DNA from: Listeria swaminathanii | GTDB taxonomy: Bacteria; Bacillota; Bacilli; Lactobacillales; Listeriaceae | Length of the DNA stretch: 64,000 nt | Direction of reading: 5' to 3' | NCBI RefSeq assembly: GCF_014229645.1 | Contig: NZ_JAATOD010000002.1 | Span: 62,001-126,000 of the forward strand | In this document: in pieces, positions 20,757 through 29,555 of the stretch | How the letters are laid out: the number at the start of each line of letters is the position of its first letter | Numbering within the stretch: the first letter of the stretch is position 1 | The notes under the pieces: generated by a model | What the model was told of the DNA's origin: nothing | The model's input: only the letters and a program-made list of their open reading frames with translations | The model's database searches: none | Translations under genes and position numbers: made by a program

Positions 20757-20812
20757 AATGCCAGAGAATGATTTCGCGATATTATTCTACGCATTTCATT
20801 TTCTGGCATCAT
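20757..20812 (-). terminator. Long hairpin behind msrB, possible terminator
   Basis: ATGCCAGAGAATGA (20759-20772) and TCATTTTCTGGCAT (20796-20809) can form 13 of 14 pairs around a 23-base loop. There is no real U-run on the minus strand, so termination is uncertain. Confidence 0.45.
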
Positions 20813-20816
20813 TTGT

Positions 20817-21254
20817 TTATTCAAAGATTCTTTTATATGCTTGGTAGCCTTCTTCTTCCAACTTATCCACAGGAATGAATCTAAGCGCTGCAGAATTAAT
20901 ACAGTAGCGAAGTCCACCTTTGTCTTGTGGTCCATCCGGAAAAACATGCCCTAAATGTGAATCAGCATCAGCGGACTTCACTTCCGTCCGAATCATGCCG
21001 TGAGTCAAATCTCGATGTTCGATAACTTCTGTTTCATCGATTGGCTTAGTAAAACTCGGCCAACCGCAGCCAGCATCGTACTGATCATTGGATGAAAATA
21101 ACGGCTTTCCTGAAACAATATCTACATAAATGCCTTTCGCCCCATTATCATAAAATTCATTTTGAAATGGGCGTTCGGTACCCGCTTTTTGGGTCACATT
21201 ATATTGTATATCTGTAAGTTGTTTAAGACGCTCGTTCTTTTTACTTTCATCCAT
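20817..21254 (-). CDS. msrB: Peptide methionine-(R)-S-oxide reductase
   Basis: Repairs the R epimer of methionine sulfoxide. The 145-residue product has the fold motifs [16 protein letters not shown] and the catalytic Cys in [11 protein letters not shown]. The two CxxC zinc pairs found in some MsrB proteins are absent. It starts six bases after msrA, so the two reductases are coexpressed. Confidence 0.96.
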   Translation of the reverse strand: MDESKKNERLKQLTDIQYNVTQKAGTERPFQNEFYDNGAKGIYVDIVSGKPLFSSNDQYDAGCGWPSFTKPIDETEVIEHRDLTHGMIRTEVKSADADSHLGHVFPDGPQDKGGLRYCINSAALRFIPVDKLEEEGYQAYKRIFE

Positions 21255-21260
21255 TTGATT

Positions 21261-21794
21261 TCACCCTTTCCAGTTGGCATCTATGAATGCAGCACGACCT
21301 GAAGCAACTTGATAGCCTTCATAGTGCGCTTTTTCTTTTTTGTAGAAATCTTGGTGATATTCTTCTGCTGGATAAAATGTTTCTGCTTTGGCAATTTCTG
21401 TCACAATTGGCTTTTTAAATCTGCCGCTTGCATCAAGTGCCGCTTTCGATTTTTCAGCGATTTCCTTTTGTTCTTCATTGTGGTAGAAAATAACTGGGCG
21501 GTACGAATCGCCGCGGTCGACAAATTGACCTGCTGCATCGGTTGGATCTGTTTGTTGCCAATATACTTCGACTAGTTTTTCATATGGAAAAACCGCCGGA
21601 TCAAATGTGATTTGGATTGCTTCTGTATGTCCTGTTGTCCCGCTGCAAACTTCTTTATAGGTTGGATTAACCGTATGACCGCCTGTGTAACCCGAAACGA
21701 CTTTTTCAATTCCTGGTTGCGTATCAAAAGGTTTTACCATACACCAAAAGCACCCTCCAGCAAATGTTGCTATTTCAAGTGATTCTTTTGTCAT
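21261..21794 (-). CDS. msrA: Peptide methionine-(S)-S-oxide reductase
   Basis: Repairs the S epimer of methionine sulfoxide with thioredoxin. The 177-residue product has the catalytic GGCFWCM motif near the N-terminus and the family [10 protein letters not shown] near the C-terminus. The gene lies between ypmS and msrB in the same direction. The ribosome site is AGGGGGC. Confidence 0.96.
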   Translation of the reverse strand: MTKESLEIATFAGGCFWCMVKPFDTQPGIEKVVSGYTGGHTVNPTYKEVCSGTTGHTEAIQITFDPAVFPYEKLVEVYWQQTDPTDAAGQFVDRGDSYRPVIFYHNEEQKEIAEKSKAALDASGRFKKPIVTEIAKAETFYPAEEYHQDFYKKEKAHYEGYQVASGRAAFIDANWKG

Positions 21795-21829
21795 AAAAAT
21801 GCCCCCTAACTAGGATTCAGCCAGCCAAA

Positions 21830-22444
21830 TTACTTAACTGGTACTAAAAGTGTAAACGAAATATCGTCTTTCTTCAAATTTAGCGTATCGGCGCGTACTT
21901 TTGTATCGCCTTGGAGTTTTAATTTATCTAAAGATAGATAGATTTTTTCTTTTTTAGGGATGATTGTAACCCAATCAGGGAATTTGTAGTTTTTATTTAC
22001 ATAGTTCATTACGTAAGATACAGGTAACGGTAATGCGCCGGCTGACATATCTTTGAGTGTTAATTCTACGTTGCCATTGTCGACTACTTTTGGTGAGAAT
22101 TTTAAGTGCAGTTCAACAGGTTCACCGAAAATTTTCGCTTCTGCAGTAAAGTTAACGTTATTTGCTAGAAAAACTTTATAGCCGATTTCCTGATCCTTAC
22201 TAAAATCTTCTATATAAGAACTGATCAATTGGTTTAAATCTGCTTTTGTTGTACTCGTTTGAAATTCAACCGCCGATTTATTGCTAATAAGGGTTGGCGT
22301 TGGTTCTTCTTGCGGGCTAAGTTTGAAAACTGCCACATAAATCCAACCAGCGGAAATAAGGAGCAAAGTGATTAATGTGATACAAATCCATTTCCAGTAA
22401 TTGGGTTTTGGTTTTTTGGGAGCCGATCGTGTTTCTCTCTGCAC
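21830..22444 (-). CDS. ypmS: YpmS-family membrane-anchored protein
   Basis: Function unknown. The 204-residue product has a basic N-terminus, one membrane helix (about 15-37) and an extracytoplasmic beta-rich domain of the DUF2140 type. The GTG start at 22444 follows GAAAGGTG. It is adjacent to the YpmR-like esterase, as in B. subtilis, where ypmR, ypmS, msrA and msrB also neighbour degV-like genes. Confidence 0.85.
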   Translation of the reverse strand: MQRETRSAPKKPKPNYWKWICITLITLLLISAGWIYVAVFKLSPQEEPTPTLISNKSAVEFQTSTTKADLNQLISSYIEDFSKDQEIGYKVFLANNVNFTAEAKIFGEPVELHLKFSPKVVDNGNVELTLKDMSAGALPLPVSYVMNYVNKNYKFPDWVTIIPKKEKIYLSLDKLKLQGDTKVRADTLNLKKDDISFTLLVPVK

Positions 22445-22459
22445 GATTTTAACACCTTT

Positions 22460-23245
22460 CTATTTGGGAATATTGCCTTCGTTTAATTGCTCTACGATGG
22501 CTTTGTCTAATTCAGCTGTCATTTTTTCATACCCTTTATGATTGGGATGGAAATAATCATCTGACAGGAGCGGATTAGGTTTGTCTTTACTTGTATCATC
22601 GCGGTCTTCTATCACTTTGGCAATTGGTACAAAATACGCGTTTTTGTCTTGGGCGATAGTTTTCTTAGACGCAGCATTCCAGTCTGTAATCACTTCATCA
22701 AATTGTTTAATATGACTGAAGTAAGTCGTATACGGATTATAAATGCCCATTAAGAAAATTGCCGCATCATCGTTGTAAGAGCGAATATCTTTAAGTAGCG
22801 TTTCTAGTTCTTGCTGAAATTCTTTATTAGCTTCTGTAAAATCATCCACATCAACTTTTAACAAACGCGATTGCAAAATAGCCATGACATCATTACCGCC
22901 AATGGTAATCGTGATAACATTCGCCTTTTTGACGTCTTCTTGAAATTTTTCGTTTGTTTTCAAGCGTTTTTCTAATTGACCTATCTTATTTCCAGATACG
23001 CCATAATTACTAGTTTTTACGCTTGCGACATCGGGGTCTTCTTCTAGTTTTTCTGGAATAATACCGACATAGCCGCCTGTTTTATTTTCATCACCGATGC
23101 CTTCTGTTAATGAATCGCCCATGGCAACTAAATTAATCGGGATTTCTTTTGATTCTTTATAATACTTGATACCAAAAACTGCGCCAACTAGAAGCGCGAT
23201 AACGAGCACGCTTCCTGTTAGCCACAGCCATTTTTTCTTTGTCAT
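22460..23245 (-). CDS. ypmR: SGNH/GDSL-family lipase or esterase, YpmR-like
   Basis: Extracytoplasmic SGNH hydrolase. A membrane anchor or signal lies at about residues 5-24, then block I MGDSLTEGIGD (Ser), block III GGNDV and block V DDYFHPNHKGYE (Asp-His) complete the catalytic set. The frame opens at a TTG at 23251. The ATG at 23245 is better spaced from GTGAGTG and gives 261 residues. Substrate unknown; possibly an acyl group of a wall polymer or lipid. Confidence 0.87.
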   Translation of the reverse strand: MTKKKWLWLTGSVLVIALLVGAVFGIKYYKESKEIPINLVAMGDSLTEGIGDENKTGGYVGIIPEKLEEDPDVASVKTSNYGVSGNKIGQLEKRLKTNEKFQEDVKKANVITITIGGNDVMAILQSRLLKVDVDDFTEANKEFQQELETLLKDIRSYNDDAAIFLMGIYNPYTTYFSHIKQFDEVITDWNAASKKTIAQDKNAYFVPIAKVIEDRDDTSKDKPNPLLSDDYFHPNHKGYEKMTAELDKAIVEQLNEGNIPK

Positions 23246-23259
23246 ATGCAATCACTCAC

Positions 23260-24099
23260 TTAGTCAGTATAGTACATAAATGCAAACGCGCCTGTTCCAG
23301 CATGTGTGGAGATGACTGGGTCTGCAAAAAATAGTGGAATTTCTGTTAAACCGGTTATTTCTTTCGATTCCGCGATAAAATCATCTGCTAAATTCAGTCC
23401 ATTCGCATGAACAACGTCTAGCTGTTGAATTTTTTTCGGCTCATCTTTAATTAAATTCAAGCAATATTGTAGCACTTTTTTGTTACTGCGGACTTTCGTT
23501 TCTTCTTCTAATTGTCCGTCTGTTAGTTTGGCAATTAATTTGATATTTAAAAGGCTGCCTAGGAATCCTTGCATCCGGCCAACACGACCACCTTTAATTA
23601 AATTATCGAGTGTTACGACAACGATATATAGTTTTGTTTTGTCGCGAATATCATTAATTTTGGCGTGAATTTCTTCAACGGAATAATCACCAGACTGTGC
23701 CATTTCAGCTGCTTTCAATACTTGGAATGCTTGTCCGCGCGCTGTGTAATCGCAGTCTACTACAGTAATATTTCCTTCCACCATGTCTGCTGCTTGGCGT
23801 GCTGCATTGACAGTACCACTAAGCTTTTCGGTTAAGTGGATAGAAAGGATTTCATACCCTTCTGCCGTATATTTTTCATAGGCTTCTACAAAAGAACCAA
23901 TTGCTGGTTGGGAAGATTTAGGTAATTCTTTCGTTTCTGCCATTCGCACCATGAATTCTTCTGGTGTAATGTCTGTTTTCGGATTATAAATTTTTCCGTC
24001 GATTTCTACTGTTAAATATAAAATGTCAATATTCCATTTTGCTGCTTCTTCTAATGTTAGTCCAGCAGTTGAGTCTGTGATAATTTTTATTTTCCTCAT
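23260..24099 (-). CDS. DegV-family fatty-acid-binding protein
   Basis: DegV (FakB-like) proteins bind one fatty acid and present it to the FakA kinase in phospholipid synthesis. The 279-residue product starts with IITDSTAGL and has SSQPAIGSF, HLTEKLSGT and GRVGR motifs and a STHAGTGAFAF C-terminus, all typical. No fakA-like kinase gene is nearby. It is the first gene of the leftward degV-ypmR-ypmS-msrA-msrB run. Confidence 0.9.
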   Translation of the reverse strand: MRKIKIITDSTAGLTLEEAAKWNIDILYLTVEIDGKIYNPKTDITPEEFMVRMAETKELPKSSQPAIGSFVEAYEKYTAEGYEILSIHLTEKLSGTVNAARQAADMVEGNITVVDCDYTARGQAFQVLKAAEMAQSGDYSVEEIHAKINDIRDKTKLYIVVVTLDNLIKGGRVGRMQGFLGSLLNIKLIAKLTDGQLEEETKVRSNKKVLQYCLNLIKDEPKKIQQLDVVHANGLNLADDFIAESKEITGLTEIPLFFADPVISTHAGTGAFAFMYYTD

Positions 24100-24278
24100 A
24101 TAGCCACATCCATTTTTGCTTATTTTAATCTTATTATAACATTCCCGGCGGTATACACAACCTATAAACTAGTTTTAAGAAAAGAGAAAGAATTGGTATT
24201 TGCCTTTCTATTCTTCATTTTTTATCGTATGATAGACCTATAATCCTCACAAAATCTGTAGAAAAGTATGGTGATAAA

Positions 24279-24911
24279 ATGAATGTCACTTCTTATAATT
24301 GGAAAGAAGAACTAGCGAACGCCATTACACATGGGGTTGGATTTATTCTTAGTATTCCCGCGCTCGTCTTACTTATAATATTCGCCGCCGGGAAAGATAA
24401 TCCTCTTTATTTAACGAGTTTTTTAATTTATGGCATTTCACTGATGTTGCTTTATATTTGTTCCACTTTGCTTCATAGCTTTAAACCTTGCAAGGCGCGA
24501 ACTGTTTTTAATATTATGGATCATGCTGCAATTTACGTTTTAATTGCTGGTAGTTATACGCCGTTTGTTTTGATTACGATTCAAGGAACACTTGGATGGA
24601 CATTATTCGGTGTAATCTGGGGGCTCGCGATTGCTGGGATTATTTATAAAATATTTATGACTGGTAAATTAAAATTGTTGTCGACAATCGTCTACTTACT
24701 GATGGGCTGGATGGTGATGTTTGCGATTAAGCCACTTTATGCCGGACTAACACCAACTGGCTTTTGGCTTCTTGCAACTGGTGGTATTATGTTTACCGTA
24801 GGCGCGATTTTTTACAGTATTCCACGTGTTCCTTATATGCACGCGATTTGGCATTTGTTTGTTATTGCGGGAACAGCTTTTATGTATTTCTGTATTTTAT
24901 TTTATGTGTAA
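24279..24911 (+). CDS. Hemolysin III / PAQR-family membrane protein (YplQ-like)
   Basis: Seven-helix membrane protein, 210 residues. The family motif EELANAITHGVGF opens the sequence, and later conserved positions include STLLHSF, MDHAAIYVLIAGSYTPF and PRVPYMHAIWHLFVIAG; these His and Asp residues are proposed zinc ligands. The name comes from a Bacillus cereus protein; hemolytic activity should not be assumed. The gene is divergent from degV and ends in a good terminator. Confidence 0.9.
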   Translation: MNVTSYNWKEELANAITHGVGFILSIPALVLLIIFAAGKDNPLYLTSFLIYGISLMLLYICSTLLHSFKPCKARTVFNIMDHAAIYVLIAGSYTPFVLITIQGTLGWTLFGVIWGLAIAGIIYKIFMTGKLKLLSTIVYLLMGWMVMFAIKPLYAGLTPTGFWLLATGGIMFTVGAIFYSIPRVPYMHAIWHLFVIAGTAFMYFCILFYV

Positions 24912-24923
24912 ATAGTGCTTTTT

Positions 24924-24955
24924 AAACCTTCTCAAATTTGAGGAGGTTTTTTTTA
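24924..24955 (+). terminator. Terminator after the hemolysin III gene
   Basis: AACCTTCTCA and TGAGGAGGTT pair around AATT with one G-U pair and are followed by eight T. It ends exactly where the first CcpN-like motif begins. Confidence 0.9.
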
Positions 24956-25006
24956 TATAGTATGACACAATTGGGGCTTGTTTTTAATTATGTCATACTA
25001 TATAAT
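24954..25006 (+). promoter_or_regulatory. ccpN-ppdR-ppdK promoter with two inverted CcpN-like motifs
   Basis: A perfect 14-base inverted repeat, TATATAGTATGACA (24954-24967) and TGTCATACTATATA (24991-25004), frames a promoter with -35 TTGTTT (24978-24983), 17 bases and TATAAT (25001-25006). Each arm contains an exact match to TRTGHYATAYW, the CcpN operator consensus as I recall it from B. subtilis gapB and pckA (TGTGTCATACT on the minus strand, TATGTCATACT on the plus strand). One motif lies in the spacer, the other upstream of the -35. Autoregulation is the simplest reading. Confidence 0.75.
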
Positions 25007-25031
25007 GATTAGCATAACATAATTAAAGGAT

Positions 25032-25649
25032 GTGATTCCCATCGAACTTTCTCCTAGACAACATCAGATTGTTGCCTATGTTCGCGCAAATGAGCCCGCC
25101 ACTGGTGACTCTATCGCCGCCCATTTAAAACTAACACGAGCTACCATTCGAGCTGATTTATCAATTTTAACGATGACTGGAATTTTGGATGCGCGTCCTA
25201 AAGTCGGCTACTTCTACTCTGGCTTAGAAAATAATCCGATTCATTTTGATGAAATTCGTCAGTTAAAAGTAGCAGATATTATGACCCAACCATTTTTCGC
25301 AAAAAAAGAAACTAGTGTTTATGACGCGATTGTCATGCTATTCATGGAAGATATTGGTAGTTTATACGTTGTCGATGAAGAGCAATTGGTTGGACTCGTT
25401 TCGCGAAAAGATTTATTAAAAGGTGCTCTTGCTGATGCTGATACGAAAGCCACACCAATTGCGACAATTATGACGCGAATGCCAAACTTAGTTACGGTTA
25501 CTAAAGATGACACCGTCTTGCACGCCGCGGAACAACTCGTATTCCACCAAATCGATTCGCTTCCCGTTCTTGAAAACGCCAAGGTTGTCGGAAAAATTTC
25601 CAAAACACGTATTACATCACTTTTTGTCGATACAATAAAAAAGGTTTAA
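25032..25649 (+). CDS. ccpN: CcpN-like transcriptional repressor with HTH and two CBS domains
   Basis: CcpN of B. subtilis represses gluconeogenic genes (gapB, pckA) on glucose and senses ATP/ADP. The 205-residue product has an N-terminal helix-turn-helix (about 1-60; GDSIAAHLKLTRATIRADLSIL) followed by two CBS repeats (about 80-137 and 145-200). ARPKVGYFYSG at the junction is typical of CcpN. The GTG start aligns with the CcpN N-terminus, but its AAAGGATGTGA ribosome-site-like sequence overlaps the start codon; a start a few codons later is possible. It is followed 12 bases later by the PPDK regulator and ppdK, which links it to the pyruvate-PEP node. Confidence 0.87.
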   Translation: MIPIELSPRQHQIVAYVRANEPATGDSIAAHLKLTRATIRADLSILTMTGILDARPKVGYFYSGLENNPIHFDEIRQLKVADIMTQPFFAKKETSVYDAIVMLFMEDIGSLYVVDEEQLVGLVSRKDLLKGALADADTKATPIATIMTRMPNLVTVTKDDTVLHAAEQLVFHQIDSLPVLENAKVVGKISKTRITSLFVDTIKKV

Positions 25650-25661
25650 TAGGAGGAAAAT

Positions 25662-26474
25662 ATGGAAAATCCGGTTATTATATACGTTATCTCAGATGCT
25701 ATCGGAGAAACAGCCCAACACATTATTCGCGCGGTGACAGCGCAGTTTTCGCTTACTAAGCCTGCCGATATTCGGCGCCATGCTTTTATCCGAGATGAAA
25801 ACGCTTTAACGGAAACACTAGAGGAAGCAAAGGCCGCTGATGGCATTGTTGTTCAAACGCTCGTTCAATCCAAACTAGCCGAGTTTGCAACCGATTTTTG
25901 CGCTAAAAACAATATCCCGAATATCGATTTATTACATACATTAACTGCTGCCGTTGAAGCTAAAACCTGCTTAAAATCCAAACAAGATCCCGGCAACATG
26001 CGCCGACTTGATAGCAATTATTTTGATCGTATTGCCGCGATTGAATTCGCTGTAAAATATGATGATTGCAAAGATCCACGTGGCCTACTGGACGCTGATA
26101 TCGTTCTCGTTGGCGTTTCCAGAACAAGTAAAACCCCACTAAGTAGCTACCTTGCCAATCAAAATTGGAAAGTCGCTAATGTGCCACTTGTTCCAGAAAT
26201 CCCACTTCCAGAAGAACTGTTTCAAATTCCCAGCAAACGTATTATTGGCCTTACAACCACCCCGGAAAAACTGGCGCAAATTCGCAAAGTCCGTTTAAAA
26301 TCCATTGGTTTAGATGAAGCAAGTAGTTATTCCAGCGAAAAACGCATTTTAGAAGAATTAGAATATGGTTATGATACGTTCAAAAAGCTTGGCTGCCAAG
26401 TAATCCATGTAGAAGACAAAGCAATTGAGGAAACTGCCGCATTAATCACGGAAATTATCACGAGTTACCATTAA
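25662..26474 (+). CDS. Pyruvate,phosphate dikinase regulatory protein (bifunctional kinase-pyrophosphorylase)
   Basis: DUF299 protein that switches PPDK off by ADP-dependent phosphorylation of a Thr near its catalytic His and on again by phosphate-dependent removal. The 270-residue product has the P-loop-like GVSRTSKTPLS motif near residue 148 and the N-terminal ISDAIGETAQ motif. AGGAGGAAA ribosome site. Immediately followed by ppdK, the expected target. Confidence 0.93.
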   Translation: MENPVIIYVISDAIGETAQHIIRAVTAQFSLTKPADIRRHAFIRDENALTETLEEAKAADGIVVQTLVQSKLAEFATDFCAKNNIPNIDLLHTLTAAVEAKTCLKSKQDPGNMRRLDSNYFDRIAAIEFAVKYDDCKDPRGLLDADIVLVGVSRTSKTPLSSYLANQNWKVANVPLVPEIPLPEELFQIPSKRIIGLTTTPEKLAQIRKVRLKSIGLDEASSYSSEKRILEELEYGYDTFKKLGCQVIHVEDKAIEETAALITEIITSYH

Positions 26475-26492
26475 TTAGAAGAGGTGAATAAA

Positions 26493-29132
26493 GTGAGAAA
26501 ATTTGTCTATCAGTTCAGTGAAGGTTCTAAAGAAATGAAAAATCTTTTAGGAGGAAAAGGGGCAAATTTGGCAGAAATGACGAATATCGGTTTGCCTGTT
26601 CCGCCTGGTTTTATTATCTCGACCGATGCTTGTAATGATTATACAGCTGGCAATAAACATCTATCCGACGACATTTTTGAAGAAGTCAAAATTCACTTGG
26701 CACAACTCGAAAAACAAACTGGGAAAATTTTTGGATTTGCGGAAAATCCACTACTCGTTTCGGTGCGTTCTGGCGCCCCATTTTCGATGCCCGGTATGAT
26801 GGATACTGTCTTAAATCTTGGACTAAATGATCAGGCAGCTAACGGATTAGCCAATTTAACGGGTGACGCTCGTTCTGCTTTTGACTCTTACCGCCGCTTT
26901 ATTCAAATGTTCGGCGATGTTGTTTTTGAAATTCCGAGCTATCAATTTGAGCAGGCACTTACTCGTATTAAAAAAGCGAATGATTACCATTTAGATACGG
27001 AACTAACTGCCGAAGATTTAAGTGAATTAATCGATGCGTATAAACGGATTTTCAGTCAAGCAACAGGACAAGATTTCCCGCAAAATCCACTGGAACAACT
27101 GCGACTAGCTATTATCGCTGTCTTTGATTCATGGATGAACCCTCGCGCAGTCATTTACCGCCGCTTACATGATATTGATGCAAGTTTTGGTACAGCTGTA
27201 AATATTCAAGCGATGGTTTTTGGGAACACTGGTGAAACAAGCGGAACTGGCATTACTTTTACACGGAATCCGTCAACTGGTGAAAAGACTGTATTTGGCG
27301 AATTTTTACTTAATGCACAAGGTGAAGATGTTGTTGCTGGCATTCGCACGCCTGAGCCAATTAGCGCACTGGAAGAAAGAATGCCTACTGTTTATAAAGA
27401 GCTCCTCCACACGTGCGAACTTCTTGAAAATCATTATTTAGACATGCAGGATATTGAATTTACGATTGAAAAAGGAAAGCTCTATGTCTTGCAAACTAGA
27501 AACGGCAAGCGGACTGCCAAAGCTGCTATTCAAACAGCGGTCGATTTTGTCCATGAAGGAAAAATTACGCGCGAAGAAGCAATAATGCGCATAGAAACGA
27601 AGCAGCTAAATCAATTACTTCACCCAGCCTTCCTTGAAAGCGCTCTTATAAATGGCCAAATAATCGCAACCGGTTTACCTGCAAGCCCCGGCGCAGCAAC
27701 AGGCCAAATTTTCTTTGAAGCAAAAGAAGCTGTTCAAGCAAATGCGCATGGAATATCTGTCATTTTAGTTCGTAATGAAACTTCTCCTGAAGACATTGAA
27801 GGTATGGCGCGGAGCAATGCCATTTTAACGGCTCATGGTGGTATGACTTCTCATGCGGCTGTTGTTGCTCGCGGCATGGGAAAATGTTGTATCGCTGGAT
27901 GCGCCGAATTAACTATTAATGAAAAAGAAAAAACAATCACGCTTGCGACTGGCGAAGTCCTTCATGAAGGTGACTTTCTTTCACTCGATGGTAGTACTGG
28001 CAATGTTTACCTTGGCGAAATTGCACTCACAGATGCTTCGATTGGCGGACATTTTGACGAACTAATGGCGTGGGCTGATGCGGAGAAAAAACTGACAATC
28101 CGCGTTAATGCCGATACACCGACGGACTTTAAAAAAGCCCTTTCGTTTGGCGCAGAAGGAATTGGCTTATGTCGTACCGAGCATATGTTTTTTGATGAAA
28201 AACGAATTCCTTTTATGCGACAAATGATTTTGGCAGAATCTTTACAAGAGCGCGAGTCCGTTTTAGCAACGTTAAAAGAAATGCAAAAAGCCGATTTCAG
28301 TGAATTATTCCGGATTGCCGCTGGGCGTGCGGTAAACATTCGCTTGCTTGATCCTCCGTTACATGAATTTTTGCCGAAAACAAGCCGTGAAATCGAGGAA
28401 TTAGCGAGTGCGATGAATCGAACGGTTTCGCAAATTACGAAACGAATTCAAGCACTTGCGGAATCCAACCCTATGCTCGGTCATCGTGGGTGCCGCCTTG
28501 CAATCACCTTCCCGGAAATTTACCGGATGCAAGCGGAAGCAATTATGGAAAGCGCAGTGATTGTTCATGATGAAGGAATCGATGTTCATCCAGAAATCAT
28601 GATTCCACTAATCGCGACAAAAAGTGAACTAAGCTATATTAAAGCAGAATTGAAGCAAGCGATTCATGCCATTTTTGATAAAGAACGAATGGTGCTTCCA
28701 TATGATATTGGCACGATGATTGAAATTCCGCGTGCTTGCGTGACTGCGGACGAAATCGCCGAAGAAGCGCAATTTTTCAGCTTTGGCACCAATGATTTAA
28801 CGCAGCTAACATATGGTTTTTCGCGCGATGATGCGACTAAATTCCTCGCTGATTATTATGAAAAAGACATTTTGCCGAAAGACCCATTTGTCACGATTGA
28901 TAAGTCTGGTGTTGGTGCACTCGTTGAAATGGCGGTGACGCGTGGCCGAATGACTTCGGAACATTTAAAAATGGGCGTTTGCGGCGAACATGGTGGCGAC
29001 CCAGAGTCTATCCAGTTCTTCCACCAATTAGGACTATCTTACGTATCCTGTTCCCCGTACCGCATTCCAATTGCGCGACTTGCAGCAGCTCAGGCAGCAC
29101 TTGCAGAGAAACAATTAGTCCCTACTATTTAA
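26493..29132 (+). CDS. ppdK: Pyruvate, phosphate dikinase
   Basis: Interconverts pyruvate, ATP and phosphate with PEP, AMP and pyrophosphate. The 879-residue product has an N-terminal ATP-grasp domain (LGGKGANLAEM), the central phosphohistidine domain with LTAHGGMTSHAAVVARGMGKCC and the C-terminal PEP-binding barrel with GVCGEHGGD. The Thr two residues before the His is the target of the upstream regulator. A GTG at 26484 overlaps the GAGGTG ribosome site; the GTG at 26493 is correctly spaced. Placement behind a CcpN-type regulator suggests carbon-source control. Confidence 0.96.
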   Translation: MRKFVYQFSEGSKEMKNLLGGKGANLAEMTNIGLPVPPGFIISTDACNDYTAGNKHLSDDIFEEVKIHLAQLEKQTGKIFGFAENPLLVSVRSGAPFSMPGMMDTVLNLGLNDQAANGLANLTGDARSAFDSYRRFIQMFGDVVFEIPSYQFEQALTRIKKANDYHLDTELTAEDLSELIDAYKRIFSQATGQDFPQNPLEQLRLAIIAVFDSWMNPRAVIYRRLHDIDASFGTAVNIQAMVFGNTGETSGTGITFTRNPSTGEKTVFGEFLLNAQGEDVVAGIRTPEPISALEERMPTVYKELLHTCELLENHYLDMQDIEFTIEKGKLYVLQTRNGKRTAKAAIQTAVDFVHEGKITREEAIMRIETKQLNQLLHPAFLESALINGQIIATGLPASPGAATGQIFFEAKEAVQANAHGISVILVRNETSPEDIEGMARSNAILTAHGGMTSHAAVVARGMGKCCIAGCAELTINEKEKTITLATGEVLHEGDFLSLDGSTGNVYLGEIALTDASIGGHFDELMAWADAEKKLTIRVNADTPTDFKKALSFGAEGIGLCRTEHMFFDEKRIPFMRQMILAESLQERESVLATLKEMQKADFSELFRIAAGRAVNIRLLDPPLHEFLPKTSREIEELASAMNRTVSQITKRIQALAESNPMLGHRGCRLAITFPEIYRMQAEAIMESAVIVHDEGIDVHPEIMIPLIATKSELSYIKAELKQAIHAIFDKERMVLPYDIGTMIEIPRACVTADEIAEEAQFFSFGTNDLTQLTYGFSRDDATKFLADYYEKDILPKDPFVTIDKSGVGALVEMAVTRGRMTSEHLKMGVCGEHGGDPESIQFFHQLGLSYVSCSPYRIPIARLAAAQAALAEKQLVPTI

Positions 29133-29136
29133 AAAA

Positions 29137-29174
29137 ATCCAGATGACAATCGCATCGACTGTCATCTGGATTTT
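29137..29174. terminator. Bidirectional terminator between ppdK and the glyoxalase-like gene
   Basis: AATCCAGATGACA and TGTCATCTGGATT form a perfect thirteen-pair stem with flanking A and T runs, between convergent stop codons. Confidence 0.94.
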
Positions 29175-29552
29175 TTATTTTTCGCAAATCGCAAAGTAAT
29201 TTCCTTCATTGTCCGCAAAATTGAACACGCGCCCCATCGGTAAGTCAACTAACTCGCCAACGGTAATCCCTTTATTTTTATATTCCTCATACAGTTCTGC
29301 AAGATTGGTTCCAAACAGTAAAATCGATGGTGTCCCAAGATTCATATCAGGGTTCATTTCAGCGACTTTCTTTTTATTTTGAAGTACAAAAGTAGTCTCC
29401 ATGCCTTTCGTTGGAGCAATTTCAATCCACTGAATTTCGCCGTTTACAATTTCTTCTGACACGACAACAAAATCTAGCTTCTCTACCCAAAAGTCTCTCA
29501 CTGCCGCTTGGTCTTCCACATATAACATTACTTGGCCAATTTTATTAATCAT
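29175..29552 (-). CDS. Glyoxalase/bleomycin-resistance (VOC) family protein
   Basis: The 125-residue product has a vicinal-oxygen-chelate fold: IGQVMLYVEDQAAVRDFWVEKLDF at the start and FNFADNEGNYFAICE at the end. Such proteins range from lyases and dioxygenases to antibiotic-binding proteins, so the activity cannot be stated. It lies three bases downstream of the ArAE-type membrane protein gene and is probably cotranscribed with it. Confidence 0.85.
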   Translation of the reverse strand: MINKIGQVMLYVEDQAAVRDFWVEKLDFVVVSEEIVNGEIQWIEIAPTKGMETTFVLQNKKKVAEMNPDMNLGTPSILLFGTNLAELYEEYKNKGITVGELVDLPMGRVFNFADNEGNYFAICEK

Positions 29553-29555
29553 CGT

